From: Priapulus caudatus
Lineage: Eukaryota > Priapulida > Priapulimorpha > Priapulimorphida > Priapulidae
Reading direction: 5' to 3'
NCBI RefSeq assembly: GCF_000485595.1
Contig: NW_014577792.1
Location: 75,231 to 139,230 of the forward strand
DNA length: 64,000 nt
The notes under the pieces were generated by a model, which searched no databases, had not been told where the DNA came from, and saw nothing but the letters and a program-made list of their open reading frames with translations. Position numbers and translations under genes: made by a program. Positions 40,800-54,500 of this stretch are shown here, in pieces. Numbering within the stretch: the stretch's first letter is position 1; each line of letters begins with the position of its first letter.

Positions 40800-41390
40800 T
40801 ACATATGTATATAATATATAGCTGATATATAGCATAACAGCTGAATTAGCTCGCCTAGGTTTGTCTCGCAAAGAAACAATTTCTTTATGCTTTTAGAAAA
40901 ATCCTCCTATACGATAATTTGGAATTTACACTTTGTTAGTTTAAGCTCCAGTAAACGTTCATTAAATGTAGTAACCAAGTAACACACTGCATTACGAAAG
41001 TAACGCATTCCAAAAACAACATTTTCTATGCGATATACCATAAAGTGAATTACGTTTTCCCATTGACTACCATTACATAACTTGAGATGTGTCCCTAACT
41101 AGTTTTTCGAACAAAAGGTAAATCGTACAAATAGGTAATCCCCCAATCTTCCATATCAGTTATACATGCAAGTAGACATTACAGATATTGATCATTTAAT
41201 GATGTAATACAAGAAAGCATTCAGAACAGGAATGAGTATCCTGTACCAGGAATACACTTGTTCCAGGACACTGATCGAAGGAACACGCACATTCTATACA
41301 CACATAATGCGTAGGTGTTCCCATTAAAGGTGTAAATTTGTCAAACTAGTTGGTGGCACATTTCAAAGCTGGCCCACCCAACTTAATGGC
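40800..41390. repeat. Repeat A (first copy; second at 49270-49905)
   Basis: The sequence from TAGCTGATAT to GGCCCACCCAACTTAATGG recurs in direct orientation 8.5 kb away with scattered indels (for example the shared word GTAAATTTGTCAAACTAG). The tail ACIN1 exons lie between the copies. Confidence 0.85.
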
Positions 41391-41407
41391 AGCTGGCTAC
41401 CTCAGGC

Positions 41408-41490
41408 TCGGTGAATCTTGTTGAATAATCCCCTCGACTTCGTCTCGGGGAATATTCAACAAGATTCACCACGCCTTCGGCGAATAATTG
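41408..41490. repeat. Short inverted repeat (GGTGAATCTTGTTGAATA)
   Basis: CGGTGAATCTTGTTGAATAA and, about 45 bases later, the inverse TATTCAACAAGATTCACC form a stem around a CCCCTCGACTTCGTCTCGGGG hairpin. Confidence 0.75.
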
Positions 41491-42054
41491 CTAAATAACA
41501 CACAATATTTGACTTTGCATGTGTATACATGAAGTAAACTCATCTTTCAAACTTTTGTTGGTAATGAGAATAATCCCTTACAAACCTCACCCGATTTAAA
41601 TGCTGGTAAACTAATGGAAAGTGGGTAGGGTACACATGTAAATTAAATACTTGATAAGGCAGAGGAGAACATCAAACAGCTCCACGAAAATCTTTGCGGC
41701 ACTAGTAACTACAGTAACACAAGTAGATGACCAAATCAAATTTTGAATTCCAAATGGGAAGGAACTCTACAGCAACTAATGACTCCCACTTTCCTCACTG
41801 CGAGATATTAGAAGAAACTACGAGTGTCATTTTGATAACACGGATCCTCTGTGCTTCTCACTGCCGGGGGCAGTCACGTATCTATCATGCGACCTGTCGC
41901 ACCACTGCCATATCCACTATTGGCTGGACCCCACACCATTCTGGCACGCATGTAGGCTAGCATGAATCCATGTTGGCAGAGCACAGCGATACATTACGCG
42001 CTGACGTACTGCAAGCATTGCTGGGCATGTACGTGCTGACGATGGCAGTCCCGC

Positions 42055-42546
42055 TCAGCGTCTACGTCTGCTGCGACTGCGACTGCGACTCTTGCTGCGA
42101 CTGCGGCGCCTTGTCTGTAAGCAACAACGCAATCACCGTCAATCGCTAAGCTGTTCGTCCTCGCCCCGTGAATGCCAGCTTTTGTTAAAAGATGTCAACG
42201 TTGCGACATGAGGGCGGGATGCCTGTAGCTAATACATTCATGTTTATTACATGAACATTCTTTCGATATTATCAGCTGCCTTGCTTGCAAGTTTGCTTAC
42301 AACACGTACAACTTCACCAACATACAAAGTTAATGTTATTAGAATTCTTCATGTTATTCATGACTCAGGTTAGGAGATTGCTTAATTCGTATGTAGTAGT
42401 GAATACGAACAGCACTAGACTTGCCATTGAGATCACGACAAAAAAACTACGTATTTTTTCTTAGCAGAATTATTTTTTTAACATAGTTGGATCATTGTTA
42501 TAGGAAAACAATAAAGAAACTAACAACATCATTATCATTAACAATT

Positions 42547-42581
<35 letters not shown>

Positions 42582-45500
42582 AAATAATAATAAATGAAGA
42601 CAGAATAATTAACAATAATCAGCAACAATAATTGAACAATTAAACTTGACAATAGTTACCACTTAATAATGCTTGAATCTCTGGCTTACCTCTCTCTCTT
42701 TCCGTCGTGACTCTTCAGCCTTTTCACGTTCCATCTTCTCCATAAGAGCTTGCCGCTTTTCTCTTTCCTCCTTTCTCTGCTTTCGCTCGTTCTCCTTTAT
42801 AGCAATCTGTAACAAACAAATGCATGCAGATAGTTACTCATACAGGATGCTATCAACTTTCTTCCACTTAAAACTTTTAAATCCAAAGGTCTACACTCTT
42901 AAACACCCAGTAAGGTAGACACGAAGAGATTCACACTTGTGAACTATTATGAGTAAACTTTAAGGCTTCAGTAGTAGGGGTGATATCATTATATCTTGCA
43001 AAACATTCTTAAAATATATACCAAAAAATTTAAAACCTAAAGAATTTAAAGTTTCAAAAATATATGTAGTTATATCTGAAAAAACCTGGTATGTGATATA
43101 AATCGGTATTGGTATATAATTGGTAAATCTGGAATGTCACCATCTTTCCATGTGATTATTGTTTACTTTCGTTTGACACTTCATGGAAGCAAGTCTTTGC
43201 ACATTAATTTGTAAGATGCTTTTGAAAAGTGGAATTTTTGCCCCTTTCCGAAACAGAAGCTTGAACCAATCACGAGGTTTCCATCAATGTAATACTTCCA
43301 TCAAAAAGTTTCTTCAGACCATAGAGTGAGCTTATGACAATAAAATCATAACCGTCTAAGTACGTGTACGTCAATATTATAAACTATTAATCACGCACTT
43401 CGTTGATGACAGAGAGTATACATGAACATAACTTGGTGTAGTGCGCAGGCACTAACATGAAACAAATAATTTGCAGGCCTGGGTCAGCCATATCCATCAA
43501 CAGCACACTGCTCTTACAGTTGCAGGAACATCAAAAATGCCAAACGAGTAGATAATAGATGCCTGATGTATGCATCTGAACAGGTATGCAAACCAGGCGC
43601 AAGAGCTAAGAAAGCATACGAAATGCATAAAAATTATTGCAGTATTATATAATACAATGTTCAAATGCTAAATCACCAGTGTATGACTGATTATAGGCAA
43701 TTGTGCTTGGAACATAAAGCACTCTTATTGGTAGCATAAATGTTTTGCATGAAGTTGTACACGTACACGTGAAGACATAATAAAATGAGACATAAGACAT
43801 AACAGTACCTCTTCTTCACTTAAAGGACGCCAATACAGAGGTGGCTCTGTATCCGTCTTTATCCACACCATATCCATTCCGCTCAATATTTGCAGACACA
43901 TGTAGAATAATATAAAGAAATCCGACCTATGGTTTAACACACTTCTACCTTTTAATAGACATTCACTGCCTACACTGCCGAACACGAAATGCTAGCACCC
44001 AAACCTCGAAAACACGCAGTCACTCAATTGACACAGCTGGTGGTTTTCTGCACGTTGCACAACGAGTACAGCAAACAACGAATGACCGGTAAGTGCTGAT
44101 GAATGTTTCTGTGTGTCGTACTTCTACGTTGACGTTTCCTACTAGACTGAATTTCTACTGAGACGCTCACATTCTCATTTCTCCTGCACAGCAGCAGGCC
44201 CACACATTCCGCCTGCCACTGTTAGCCCCGAGCTTGAAAACGGTGAAGATGACTGCCACCAAAACACACGTATGTACGTTCAACTTTACTTCCTGGATTC
44301 CGAACAACCTAGTAACCAGTTGGCTGGTTCACAGCAGCAGCGGCACTTTAGCGTGTCAACACATTTATAGCAATTGAATTGTCTACAGATAGCGTGCAAT
44401 TACGTGGGACAATGACATTATTGACATACAATACGACATAATCAGAAGTGACATAATATTATGCTGATGATGAAACATGTAGTTTTTCTCATGTTTGAAA
44501 TGAGTTAATTATTCACGATTTGTCCGGACTGCACGTATTAGCACTAGGCATCACCTCGCGGTACGGGTAACACATAACCTGCTTCTTGCCTTATGCGGAA
44601 AACTATTCTTACAGTTACAGTGTACTGCCGCGAGGAATTAAAACGCTGACCCAGTGATAGCGCGGCAGGCAGGCTTTTAGTCATTCGACCATGACGAGAT
44701 GGCTAGAGCTATACCATGTTGTTTACAGTGACGGGCGAAGGCTCCAACTGCCTATCACTGCATTATGCACATATCAAGATTAACAAGAGCCGCAGAGCGA
44801 CTGGGCTCATCTGAGGTGTGTTGCTACGGTTATGAACGTAAAATTCCAGTCGTGCGTAGTGACACATTTGTTAGGCGCAGATACGCAGTTGCGTACACAT
44901 CATTTCAGCAACCTTCTGCATTCTGCATACCTCCCAAATCCCATTGGTTGATACAAATCGCGTGCCTGAAACTCCTGTTTTATGGTGCATTGTGACCCTA
45001 ACCCCTAACCCTATTTAAAAAAAAAAATTAATTGTAAAAATTATTTGTTGTTATTAAATTGTTGTAAATCAATCATGTAAATATTTGCGTTAATTGGAAA
45101 AAAATAGTAAAATACAGAAAACAGGTAAATAATAAAAAATCTGATGGGATTCGATTCAAGGACCTTTGAGCCGTAATCCTGTGCTGTACCCATTCGGCTA
45201 TCCAGACATTGGCTTTCTAGATTATGGATGTGCCATGAATATGAGAACACTGTGACATCATTGAGGCAGTTCAGGAATCCATGTTTAACCCTCCTCTTGA
45301 GGAAATCATGTAAATATTTGCGTTAATTGGAAAAAAATAGTTAAATGGATAAAGATAGAAAAATACAGAAAACAGGTAAATAATAAAAAATCTGATGGGA
45401 TTCGATTCAAGGACCTTTGAGCCGTAATCCTGTGCTGTACCCATTCGGCTATCCAGGCTTATTGGCTTTCTAGATTATGGATGTGCCATGAATATGAGAA

Positions 45501-48500
45501 CACTGTGACATCATTGAGGCAGTTCAGGAATCCATGTTTAACCCTCCTCTTGAGGGTCAAAAGGTTATCAGACACTTACTCTTCACATGTCAGTGGAAAG
45601 CACATTTCATGGTCCTTTTAATAAAGTGATAAAAATGGTAGGTCAGCGCTGAAACAAAAAAAGTTGTTCACTCTGTCTGTTAGGCCATGTCCTCAGAAAA
45701 TATCTGATATGGAAACTGCCCTTTCAATTTCACCAATTTTGCACTGGTGATGGGTTTCCTGCCCATCACACTATACACCGAATATTAAGAGCATAGGTCG
45801 AGCCGTTTAGGTTTGTGCCGCAATTCTGCATTTCCTCCCTATACCTTAAGTTAAGGAGGGAATGTTTGTTCCCCCTTCTTTTAGACCTCTTGACCTTTGA
45901 CCTTTAACCCGCCATAAGCTTCGCCATCCCAACTCGTTTTCGGATTACCCCCTACGTCCCGACTTTCGAATCCGTACGTCGAGCCGTTTAGATTTGTGCC
46001 CAACTGTTGACGGACGCACAGACAGACGCACGCACGCACGGACGGACGCACAATCATGCGATTCTACAAGCTGCATCTGACTATGTCAGATGAGCTAAAA
46101 ATTCATAGCATTACAATGGTCTACAGTTATTAGTGTAAACCCTTCCGTGAAGCGGTGAGGGCCAACCCATCCGCCTGCTAAAAAATAGTCAGTGTGGGCG
46201 ACCGCTACTAAGGTAAGGCTTTCTCCATTTTCGTGTTCAGTACAGAGCAGAAAGCACCTTTTTAGTGTCAACTTTCTCAACTATTGATTGGTACGCAACA
46301 TCTACTTCTACAGATCACACAATTTGTTTTTAATTACCCTCACTCACAGTTAATATATTAGGGCCCCTAGCTATGTAATTCCACTACTAGGTAATGATGT
46401 AAAATCAGTTTTTAGCCACGTATTTGAGTCAACAGCGTACGTAACACTAAACAGTAATGTTTTATTATTACTTGGACGTGAACGGTTAAAACTGGTCAGA
46501 GACACTAACAGTGTGTGCAGGTTGGGCTTATATAACTACCCGATAGTATTTTTCATGTGAACTATGTGAAATTACCTGCATTACTACAACATAAGGCAAC
46601 ACGCCATGATGGATCACACGGCCGTGTTAATAATACACGATAACCCACACCTATAATAAACTGTAGTGTAACATGACATGCTCGGTTTACAACCGTGTAC
46701 TGATAGAGGTGACCTACACATGATGATAACCTACATAACTTTAAGGTAACCTCACAGTGAAATGTTGTAGAAATGAATTTCTACTCGTTTTTATTGCTGA
46801 TTTTCGTAACAATCATTTAGCAAATCTGACGTCCTAGAAGTAGGCGTACTGTCAGTGGTCAAACATCATCTATTAACCACACAGCGTTTCTCCAGGATAT
46901 ATATATTATGATATTATATATAATTTACTATAATTTATTCATTACAAAATTGTCAAGTTTGTTTACACAAGTTAGTAAGTACTCGTGGATCACGTAGAAT
47001 CTCCCCACCAATATCCCTCGCACTATACACAGTATGCCACACACATCACGCATATCAGCTTCTAGGCATAATGCTGACCCTCATTAAGAAACTAGAAAGG
47101 GCAGTTGTTGCCAACTACATGTATCCCCCGTGCTCTCCCCAAGAGATGTGTAAGTATACGAAGTTTGGTCGCGCTAGGTCAATTAGGGGCCGAGTTATAG
47201 AGCGGAAGGGAAATATTATGAAGGTCAAGGTCAAGGTCAAGGTCAAAGTTAAAACTGGTCAGAGGACACGTACAGGGTGTGCATGGTTGGGCTTATATAA
47301 ACTACACGAATAGTATTTTCATCGTGAACTATGTGAAATAGCCTGTCATTACGTCAACATAAGGCACACGCCCATGATGGAATCACACGGCGCGTGTTAT
47401 TAACAAGTGCCGACCAGAGCGCAGCGCTATCTAAGTCTCTCCGGTGACTAGCTGTGGGGAGTAGTGGTTCTGTTAAACCTGTTAGCCAATATGTGTTTCA
47501 CATACACGCCGAAACGTGGATGCACGAGGGATGGTAGCAGGAACCTTCTCAAGGGAATGTGTCGTTGGGGATCGTTAATGAAAGTTGCCACGAGGATGAG
47601 CGCGTACGTGTTAAGTGTCTTCAGCATTAAAAGATGGAATGCTCCCATCGTACGTAGTAGAACATATAGGTTGCAAGACGAATAGCGTAAGCACTCATCC
47701 ATTTACCTACGCAAGCTACAGGCTGCCATCGAGAGCTGGCCACCTGTAACCAATTAGATGCAGGCAAAACTACACGAGCTAGGCTAGCTAATCACCGCCA
47801 CATGCACTGGCACGTGGCCACTGGCAGTGGTATACGTACATGTAAATACTGACAGGATCAGGAATGCCAGTAGAAATTATACGATTTAAGGAGCTATAAT
47901 TTGAAATTATAATATTTTAGCATAAATTTGAAATCTTCACTGTGACATTGTAAAGCCTCATACATCGGCATGATATAGATGTTCTACTAGCAACCCCGGC
48001 AGTCAAATTCTTTCTAACAGCACAGTGAACAAACATGGTGTAACCCTCCTCTTGAGGTCAAAAGAGTTATCGACACTTACTCTTGCATGTCAGGCAGAAG
48101 CGGACATTTCATGGTCCTTCTCAATAAAGCCAATAAAAATGACTTAGGTCACCGCGTGAAACAAAAAAAGTTTTTCAGATCGCTCCGTCAGACCAGTGTC
48201 CGCTCAGGAAAATGTCCTAAAATTGCCCGGTCCTCATTGACCTTTGACTGTGACCTCCAATTTAAGCACATGTGTGGCTTTTCCGTGCCTATGATGCGTA
48301 TACACGACTATCACGAAGCCGTAGGGTCGAGCCGTTTGATTTGCCCGAATCTAGCATTTCCTCCCTATACCTTAAGTGGAAGACGTGAAATGTTCGCCCT
48401 TCTTTTACACCTCTTGACCTCTTGAACCTCTTGACTCCACTTCGACCAACATCCAACCTCGTTTTGACGTCCCCCCCAACGACCCCGAATATCGTGACCG

Positions 48501-51500
48501 TTACGTCGACGGGTTAAGATTTTCGCTGCCAACTGTTGACGCACCGTACGCTCTACGACGGACGGACGACGGTCACGGTTAACGGACGATCTGCGATTCT
48601 ACAGGTCTGCATCCTGTACTACGTCAGTATGCACGCTAATAAACGAAACGTCACACCTATCAATATGAACTGTAGTGTTAGACATGGACCATGCTCGCGT
48701 TTTACAACGTGTACTGATAGAGGGAACCCTACACCGATGATGATAACCTTAGATAACTTTAAGGTATCCTCCAGGTGAATGTTGCTAGAAATGAATTTCT
48801 ACTCGTTTTTATTGCTGATTTTCCATAACAATCATTTAGCAATCTGACGCTAGAAGTAGGCAGTACTGTCAGCAGTGGTCAAACATCAGCTATTAACACA
48901 CAAGCGGTTTCTCCAGGATTATAAGATCTATAATATTAATATAATTTACTATATAATATATTCGTATTACAAAATTGTTCCAGTTTGTGCTTACACAAAG
49001 TTAGTAAGTATCTGTGGATCACGTAGATCTCCCCACCAATATCCTCGCACTGATACACCGTATGCACACACATCACGCGCATTATCCGCTTCTAGCTAGT
49101 TAATGCCTGACCTCATTAAAAAAAAACTCCTGTATAGTAACATATAATCAATGACATAAAAATCCTAGCACAAACAACAATAAAACCACGTGTGGACCTT
49201 AATTCGACTAAAACTAAGACATGGTTTGCAGTGTTTACTGTTGTTTGCTCCAGGGTTTATATGCCCATAATGTATATATATATAGCTGATATTAGCATAA
49301 CAGGTGAATTAGCTCGCTAGGTTTGCTCTCCGCAATAGCAAACAACTTCTATTTCTTTTATGTTTCAGAAAAATCCTCCTATACGATAATTTGGATTTTA
49401 CACTTGTTAGTTTTTCAAGCTTCACAGTAACGTTCATTAAATGTAGTAACAACCAAAGTAACACCACTGCATTACGGAAAGTAACGCATTCCGAAAAACA
49501 AACATTTTCTGATGCGATTATACCATAAAGTGAATTACGTTTTCCATTGGACTACATTACATAACTTGAAGGATTGTCCCTAACTAGTTTTTCGAACAAC
49601 AAGGTCAAATCGCTCACAAATAGGGTAATCCCCCATCTTCCATATCAGTTATATCACTGCAAGTAGACATTACAGATATTGATATTTAATTGCATGTAAG
49701 ACAGAGAAGCATTCAGGAACAGGAGATGAGTATCCTGCTACCAGCGAATACACTCGTTCCAGGACACCTGATCGAAGGAACACGCACATTCTATACACAC
49801 ATATGCGTAGGTGTTGCCCATTAAAGGTGTAAATTTGTCAAACTAGGTGGTGGCACATTTCAAAGCTTGGCCCACCCACTTTAATGGACAGGGGCTGGCT
49901 ATAAATATGCGTTAGCCTGCCTCATCANNNNNNNNNNNNNNNNNNNNNNNNNCAATAAAGTTGCAGTGACCTGGTTTCGGTACGCGACATCACCTTCTCC
50001 CAAGTGGCTAAGTATACAAGTTTGTCTCGCGCTAGGTCAATTAGGCCGAGTTATAGAGCGAAAGCGAAATATGATCAAGGTCAAGGGTAAATGTCAAATA
50101 AATAAGCTCGTAGTGACCTGTTTTGGTACGCGACACACCTTCTCCCCAAGATGTGTTGAGTATACGAAGTTGGGGATAGCGCTTAGGTCAATTAGGGCGA
50201 ATAACGGAAAGGAAATATGATCAAGGTCACCGTAAACGTCAAATAAATACGTAGTGACCTGCGTTTTGGGCTAGGTCAATTACAGCGCGAAGTCTATAGA
50301 GTGGTAAGGGAATATGAATCAAGAGTCAAGTTAAAGCTCAGATAAAGGTCGCCAGTATCATGTTATTGTACGCCTGCGCACCTTCTCCCCAAGATGTGTA
50401 AACGTATATCCAAGCTTTGGGTTGTAGCGCCTAGGTAGAGTAGGGGCCAATTCAGCAGAGCGGAACGGAAATATGAATCAAAGGTTCAAGGCAAAGGGTG
50501 AGAATTGGAAAAAGTCGCTAGTGACCCTGTTTGGTAGCGCTAGGTCATTAGGGGGCGAGTTAATAGAGCGGCAAGCGGAAATATATCAAGGTCAATAGAA
50601 GGTCGCAGGACCCTGGTTTTCGGTACGCTGCCGCACCTTCTCCAATGTGGGTAAAGCTATACCCAAGTTTGGACGCCTAGCGTCAATTAGCCGGCGCCGA
50701 GTTAGAGCAGGAAGGAAAGTTGATCAGGTTCAATAAAGGTCAAATAAAGGTCGCCAGTGACCTGGTTTTGCGTTATGACTGCCTCACCTCTCCCAGATGT
50801 TTAAGTAATACCAAGTTTCGGTAGGCCGCGTAGGTTAATTAGGCCGAGTTAGAAGAGCGAAGGGAATATCATCAAGTTCAAATAAAGAGTCGCATGACAT
50901 GGTTTTGGTACGCTGCTCACTTCTCCCCAAGATGTGTAAGATATACCAAGTGTTGGTAGAGCTAGTCAATTATGGGTCGAGGTTATAGAGCGGAAGGGAA
51001 ATTGTCTACGCGGCGGCGTGGGAGACGATGAACCATAGTATCCTGCCGACATTCGTCCGCCGCAGCGGATACCAATACATCCTGTATATAAAATCAAAGG
51101 GCCGCGGATCACACGGCTCATCTAACAGGTTACTGCGGTGACTTTGTGGTGGAGTGGTGGGATTTAGTAAACCCTGTTGAGTCCCGAATGTTTTCACATA
51201 TCACGCGAAAACACGTGGAAGCACAGGATGGTATCAGGACTTCTCAAGCAGACATGCTTCTGTTGGGATCGTTATGAAAGTTCACGAGGATGGGCGTACG
51301 TTTAAGTGTCTTCAGCATCTAAAAAAAGCATGGAAGCTCCATCGTAACGTAGTAGTCAACAACTTATTTGCCTCCAAGACAGAATAGTAACACTCATCTA
51401 TTACCTACGCCAAGCCTACAGCTGGAATAGAGGAGCTGCCACCTTGTAACTAATTAACGAGGCAAAACTCCAGTACCACCACCACATGCACTGGCAGTGG

Positions 51501-54500
51501 CCCATACATTTACAATGTAACAACCACTGACAGTTACGAATGCCATAAAATAACATTTAAGGAGCATAAATCCTATTTCAACAAATTACAGCTTTTGAAT
51601 TTCACTGTGACACTTGTAGCCTCATAACCAGGCATGTATAGATCTCTACTAGCAACCGGCCAGTCAAAATTCTTTCTAACCAGCGTAACAGTAAACAAAT
51701 CCATATTTAAACCCGCCTCATTGAGTCAGTCAAAAGGTCTCCACACTTACTGTCGCACTTCAGCCAGAAAGTACATTTCTATGCCTCCTTTCAATCAAAC
51801 GCTGAACAAAAAAGTTTTCCAATCGCTCTGTCAAGCCACCCATGTCTCAGAAAATGTCTAAATCTTCCTAGCTGCCACTTGCGACTTTACCTGTGACCTC
51901 AATTTCGCCACAGTGATGCTTTTCCGGGTATAGGTTACCTGCTCATCAGTCAAAGGCAGCCAGTAGATACATGGTACGGCCTTCGTTTTGCGGAATAGGT
52001 CATCCAACAGTTTAGCAGGTGCTTCTTCTTTCCCTTCCTTCTTACGCTCTGAAAGCAGAAATTTATCATTACCGATTTATACTTAAATGTAAGCAAACAT
52101 GGTCTTACTCCCATTTTCATATCATAAAGAAGTAAAATTAATTATACCAAATAAAGCAGATTGAAATATCATACAATCACTAATTATCATTTTGTTGTTA
52201 TTAATTTTAAATAATTTCTTGATTATAATAGGAAAAATTTGTTCAGGGAATGGTCTAATAGTACACCTTCTAATCTTAGCAATAGGCAACATCCTATTAA
52301 ATCAATGACGATAAATGTTCAACTGATGACACGGTATAAAGGAATTAAAATAATGGGTGTTGCCATCACCTTTCTTCTCTTTTCTATCCCGGCTGCGGTC
52401 CCTCCTCTTCATATCTCTGCTAGGAGAGTGTGAAAGTGACCTGTCCTTTTTCGCGCCATCAGCTGAAGGTGACCTTGGGCGCACTCTGTTTCTGCTGAAA
52501 CCACAGATGAACACACAAGCATCAGCAACACGACACCTCAACGATCACACAATTAAACCACTGGCCAGTTCAGTTACCTCATAACTCCATATTGCAACCG
52601 TATAGCTTTGCACACAATAACGCGAATTAACTGAAAATTCCCAGTAGTCGCGCACAAATCTTTTCTTTGCCTAACCATTAGGGATGGACTATAATTACTG
52701 CTAATAGCATGGGAACTAATTTGTCCACCATTTAGATGACCATACGGACATACTAACATAACATACAGAACACGCACACACAACTGTGGTTTCAGTTACT
52801 CAATACAACTACACACAACTGTGGTTTCCATTACTTAATACAACTTCATGCCCGGATCTTGCTCACTGCTAATGTGACCTACTCTAGCTTTGCACTCATA
52901 AGTATTGAGAGCGAAAAGTGGCATTTTTGAATTGTATTTGACCACACTATAGGAGTTTGACACGAAGACCGATTAACGGTAACCAATAAACAAATCAGCA
53001 TCAATAATAACAGATACCTAGCGTATTCAGGTGGTGAGCGACCTGGTATTTTGTCCTTGTCCCATTCTCGCACATCAACCAAGCGCTTTTTCTTCTCAAC
53101 CTCTCTCAAGTCTCTGTCTGCTTCCTCTTTGGATCGCTTTGCGCGCTCTCTTGCTTGCTCCTCTGTTTCCTTTGCCTTCAACTCCAATTCTTTCTTTCGT
53201 CGTTTCTCTTCCTAAGTAAAAGATGGTATACTTAGAAACTGCAGAATGTTCCACTACCACTATCTACTTCTACGCACAACAGCAACAAGCAGAGAGAGTC
53301 ATCATCCACCAGCCTGCTTGCAAGCAGCACATGTCATAAATAGCATAGCAACTTTGATAGCGTAGCGTAGCAAGTTTGAAAGAGGAAGACGGGAGGCGTA
53401 GAGAATTCTAGCAATACTTCACCTAATATATGCCAAGTAACCTGATAGTACCTTGTGCTGATGTCGGAGTTTCTCTTTTATGGCTTCTGCCTTCTGGTCC
53501 TGCTTCACTGTTAACTCACGGTGAAAATCCAACTAGAGGTTTCCAGCCATAAATTGTTATTATTAGTAGTAACTCATTAGTATTACAAGCATTTACATAT
53601 GCCATACAATTATAGTTGGATTATAGAAAATATGCACATGCAACTTACCATGACAAAGATAAAAATTAACACAATAGCACACATTTTTTATAGTTACTTG
53701 GATTTTGTAATATTAAACTATATTATTAAAAATACATAACAGACATAAACAGGAATCATGTGAAGATGAAAATAAGTATTAAGTGCCTATTCCTCATAAT
53801 AGAGTGGATAACTACCTCTGCCGGCTCTGTGAAGTCCACTCTGATAACTTTTGGGTTCGAAGATGGCCATTTAACTCCATGCAGATCTGCCCGCAGGGCC
53901 ATTGCCTCATCAACAGTTTCGAACTAAATCATACAAATAGATACACGTTTTATAGTGATTAACAATAACTATACCTGTCGTAGTTTCGCAGTAGCTTGAA
54001 TTTCACACAAGAGAAATGACAAACCATCAAGCAAGACTCTAAATTCTTGAGCACATGGTTCCATACGATAACTACTGAGCATTACTGTTGTGAATTAGTG
54101 AATAGCCTAGTGAAACTGTGCTATACACAGGACATCTGTTAAAAGTTAGACACACCGGGAGCCCCAGTCTGTGACACCAGATGTGGGAACTCTTGTACAG
54201 GCACACAAGGAATCCGGCAAAAGGCACCGCTCTACCAGCCTTAAAAAACACTGATACCGCCGACACTCACCTCTGCGAAACAGTGAGATTTGATCTTGTC
54301 AATCCAGAAGCTGCTGTCCACCAGCTTGCCGCTGCGTCCTAGCAGCTCCTTCAGCTGGTTGAGAGTGAAAGGTCTCACGAGGTTGCGTATATGCACGAGG
54401 GTGGACGGTGGGTTGCGGGAGGGTGAGGGTGGCTGTGTGGCCGCCTCCGGCTCATCAAACAGTGCTCCAGACAGCTGCAGTTTCACCTTTCCTACAACTT

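Noticed and set aside
49960-51003. CRISPR-like array
   Set aside because: The repeats are long, degenerate and contiguous, without fixed-length spacers, in a eukaryotic intron. It is a satellite.
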